DNA of 64,000 bases. It comes from Acidovorax temperans (GTDB taxonomy: Bacteria; Pseudomonadota; Gammaproteobacteria; Burkholderiales; Burkholderiaceae_C). The position numbers and the translations under genes are program-made. Location of the stretch: the NCBI RefSeq assembly GCF_006716905.1, contig NZ_VFPV01000001.1, positions 363,501-427,500 of the forward strand, read 5' to 3'. The notes beneath the pieces were generated by a model. The model saw only the letters and a list, made by a program, of their open reading frames with translations. It made no database searches and was not told where the DNA came from. Positions 62,124 through 64,000 of this stretch are shown piece after piece (position 1 is the first letter of the stretch; each line of letters starts with the position of its first letter).

Positions 62124-64000
62124 ATGCAAGGGACGAACGTGCTGTTCGGTCAGATCGCCGTCGTATTCGGCATCGTGATCGCCGGCGTGTGGGGCGCCAC
62201 ACAATGGACAGCAGCCGCCCTTGGCTATCAAGTACGCCTTGGCTCGCCCTGGTTCGACTTCCTTGGCACGTCGATCTACCACCCCTGGAAACTGTTTGAG
62301 TGGTGGTTCTTCTTCGGGGCCTATGCACCGGAAGTATTCGACACCGGCGGCGCCATCGCCGGCGCCAGCGGCATGGTCGCCGTGGGCGTTGCCATCGCCA
62401 TGTCGGTCTGGCGCTCGCGCCAAGCGCGCCTCGTCACCACCTACGGCTCTGCGCGCTGGGCTAACGGGCAAGACATTCGCAAGGCGGGCCTCACGCAACC
62501 AGCCGGCGTGTTCCTCGGCCAGCACGATCACCAATACCTGCGGCATGAAGGCCCGGAACACGTCCTGACCTTCGCGCCTACGCGCTCGGGCAAGGGCGTG
62601 GGCCTCGTGGTGCCGACGCTGCTTTCCTGGCCTGCATCCGCCGTCATCCACGACATCAAAGGCGAGAACTGGCAGATCACCGCAGGCTGGCGCTCGCGTT
62701 TCTCGCATTGCCTGCTGTTCAACCCGACCGATGCGAAGTCGGCGGCCTACAACCCACTGCTGGAGGTACGGCGCGGCGCGCATGAGGTGCGCGACGTACA
62801 GAACATCGCGGACATTCTGGTCGATCCCGAAGGCGCGCTGGAGAAGCGCAACCATTGGGAAAAGACTTCGCACGCGCTGCTGGTCGGTGCCATCCTGCAT
62901 GTGCTCTACGCAGGCGAAGACAAGACGCTGCGCGGCGTCGCCAACTTCCTCTCCGACCCGGCCAGCCCGTTCGAGCTGACCTTGCACCGGATGATGACCA
63001 CGCCGCACCTCGGCGATGGCCAGCATCCGGTCGTCGCATCGGCGGCGCGTGAAGTCCTCAACAAGAGCGACAACGAACGCTCGGGCGTGCTTTCCACGGC
63101 CATGTCGTTCCTCGGCCTGTACCGCGATCCCACGGTGGCCGAAGTCACCTCGCGCTGCGACTGGCGCATCGCTGACCTGATCGCGGCCGAGCATCCGGTG
63201 TCGCTATATCTGGTGGTGCCGCCTTCGGACATTTCGCGGACGAAGCCGCTCATCCGCCTGATCCTCAACCAGATCGGCCGGCGCCTCACCGAATCGCTCG
63301 ATGGCTCCGACGGCATCGAGCGCCGCCACAAGCTGCTGCTGATGCTCGATGAGTTCCCGGCGCTGGGGCGTCTGGACTTCTTCGAGACGGCCTTGGCCTT
63401 CATGGCGGGCTACGGCATCCGCAGCTTCCTCATCGCGCAGTCGCTCAACCAGATCGACAAAGCCTACGGCCAGAACCATTCGATTCTGGACAACTGCCAC
63501 GTTCGGGTGACGTTCGCGACGAACGATGAACGCACGGCCAAACGCATTTCCGAGACGCTGGGCACCGCGACCGAGCTGCGCGCGCAGCGCAACTACGCGG
63601 GCCACCGGCTCGCGCCGTGGCTGGGCCACCTGATGGTGTCGCGCCAGGAAACCGCGCGCCCGCTGCTGACGCCGGGCGAAGTGATGCAGCTTCCGCCTGA
63701 CGAGGCCGTGGTGATGGTGTCCAGCGTGGCGCCGATCAAGGCGAAGAAGTTGCGCTACTACGCGGACGCCAATTTCAAGCGTCGCGTGCTGCCACCGCCC
63801 ACGCTGGCGGACGGGCAGTACGCCGACGCGCCGCCACTGCGCCCGGACGACTGGAGCGCGCTGGCGATTCCTGCTGTACCTGTCGCACTGGCCACCTCTC
63901 CCGTGGATGACATGGGCAGCGCCGATGACGACGGCCCGCGCCGTCAGCCCGAACTCTCCGAAACCGTCGCCTACGACCCTGAGCTGGCCGCGCCACTAGC
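62124..64000 (+). CDS. traG: TraG/VirD4-type coupling protein (partial, runs off window)
   Basis: This is the inner-membrane ATPase that links the relaxosome to the type IV secretion channel. It starts at ATG 62124 behind GGAGG. Two N-terminal membrane segments (IAVVFGIVIAGVWGATQW, GAIAGASGMVAVGVAIAMSV) are followed by Walker A FAPTRSGKGVGLVVPTLL, DIKGENWQITAGWRSRF, Walker B KLLLMLDEFPALGRLDFFET, and IRSFLIAQSLNQIDKAYG. At least 625 residues lie inside the window and the end is beyond it. trb genes usually follow. Confidence 0.93.
   Translation, partial: MQGTNVLFGQIAVVFGIVIAGVWGATQWTAAALGYQVRLGSPWFDFLGTSIYHPWKLFEWWFFFGAYAPEVFDTGGAIAGASGMVAVGVAIAMSVWRSRQARLVTTYGSARWANGQDIRKAGLTQPAGVFLGQHDHQYLRHEGPEHVLTFAPTRSGKGVGLVVPTLLSWPASAVIHDIKGENWQITAGWRSRFSHCLLFNPTDAKSAAYNPLLEVRRGAHEVRDVQNIADILVDPEGALEKRNHWEKTSHALLVGAILHVLYAGEDKTLRGVANFLSDPASPFELTLHRMMTTPHLGDGQHPVVASAAREVLNKSDNERSGVLSTAMSFLGLYRDPTVAEVTSRCDWRIADLIAAEHPVSLYLVVPPSDISRTKPLIRLILNQIGRRLTESLDGSDGIERRHKLLLMLDEFPALGRLDFFETALAFMAGYGIRSFLIAQSLNQIDKAYGQNHSILDNCHVRVTFATNDERTAKRISETLGTATELRAQRNYAGHRLAPWLGHLMVSRQETARPLLTPGEVMQLPPDEAVVMVSSVAPIKAKKLRYYADANFKRRVLPPPTLADGQYADAPPLRPDDWSALAIPAVPVALATSPVDDMGSADDDGPRRQPELSETVAYDPELAAPL

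Larger units (their letters stand above)
18036..64000. mobile_element. Integrative and conjugative element, Tn4371-like backbone (left part)
   Basis: The element starts at the split tRNA-Leu and continues past the right edge. Backbone order is integrase, ParB, RepA, ParA, TraF, TraI, cargo, EexN-like, TraG. That order matches Tn4371-family ICEs, whose trb mating-pair genes usually follow traG (so probably to the right). Cargo sits in two places: after the integrase (defence-like genes) and between traI and traG (39856-61610). Confidence 0.85.

Noticed and set aside
61921..62178. Hydrophobic frame ahead of traG as a possible small membrane protein.
   Set aside because: It begins inside the terminator hairpin at a TTG, overlaps the traG start and has no ribosome-binding site.
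1..64000. CRISPR arrays.
   Set aside because: No series of regularly spaced identical repeats was seen; the closest, the three iterons at 34494-34557, have 6-7 bp spacers and fit an origin.

Overview
The window looks like the chromosome of a betaproteobacterium of the Comamonadaceae (Acidovorax-like), carrying a large integrative and conjugative element (ICE). The host assignment rests on gene content (an ilvD / acs / fumC / class I fumarase / murI neighbourhood and a small Trp-rich protein typical of that family), high GC, and two copies of a dispersed repeat in host intergenic spaces (4390-4449 and 16630-16689). It is an inference from protein resemblance; no search was run.

Host part (1-18035). 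A TonB-dependent siderophore receptor is split by an IS630-family element. It is followed by bacterioferritin, ilvD, a small Trp-rich membrane protein, a class I cytochrome c, a LapA-like membrane protein, acetyl-CoA synthetase, a UPF0114 protein, divergent class II and class I fumarases, an IS4-family element that landed in the fumarase terminator, glutamate racemase, a YgjP-like metallopeptidase and a conserved unknown. The host part ends at the 3' half of a tRNA-Leu(UAA) gene, cut in the anticodon loop.

ICE left arm (about 18036-39855). This holds a P4-type tyrosine integrase, an overlapping RelE/HigB-type toxin and Xre antitoxin, a lower-GC defence-like operon (DinJ-type RHH protein, DUF2130 coiled-coil/nuclease, SIR2, HerA ATPase, KTSC), then the maintenance backbone: DUF932, ParB, DUF736, Xre, DUF2958, DUF2285, an AlpA-like HTH, RepA, an iteron-bearing candidate oriV, ParA and a small RHH-like protein. 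A DUF2840 gene broken by an IS200/IS605 element, the TraF peptidase, a small unknown and the TraI relaxase follow. Gene order (ParB-RepA-ParA-TraF-TraI-cargo-TraG) matches Tn4371-like ICEs, but the integrase and tRNA target are of the P4 type.

Cargo between traI and traG (39856-61610). It begins with LysR and IS110 debris. An Rrf2 / thioredoxin-reductase-like / methyltransferase operon follows, then a second decayed traI 3' end. Next come an AraC regulator divergent from a secreted protein plus an AhpD-like protein, and a nest of insertion sequences (IS66 inside IS3/IS5 debris). Remnants of an aromatic-degradation cluster, a lactate-permease-family transporter with a glutamine amidotransferase, and two thiol-redox proteins come after. 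The last block is a vitamin-B6 module: a MocR regulator divergent from a PLP-homeostasis protein, a pyridoxal kinase joined in frame to an ornithine-type aminotransferase, and serine hydroxymethyltransferase, followed by LysR.

ICE transfer genes resume with an EexN-like exclusion lipoprotein and the TraG/VirD4 coupling protein, which runs off the right edge. The other ICE end, with the reconstituted tRNA-Leu, should lie to the right of the window.

The two best candidates for something undescribed are the five-gene DinJ-DUF2130-SIR2-HerA-KTSC operon and the PLP island with its kinase-aminotransferase fusion.
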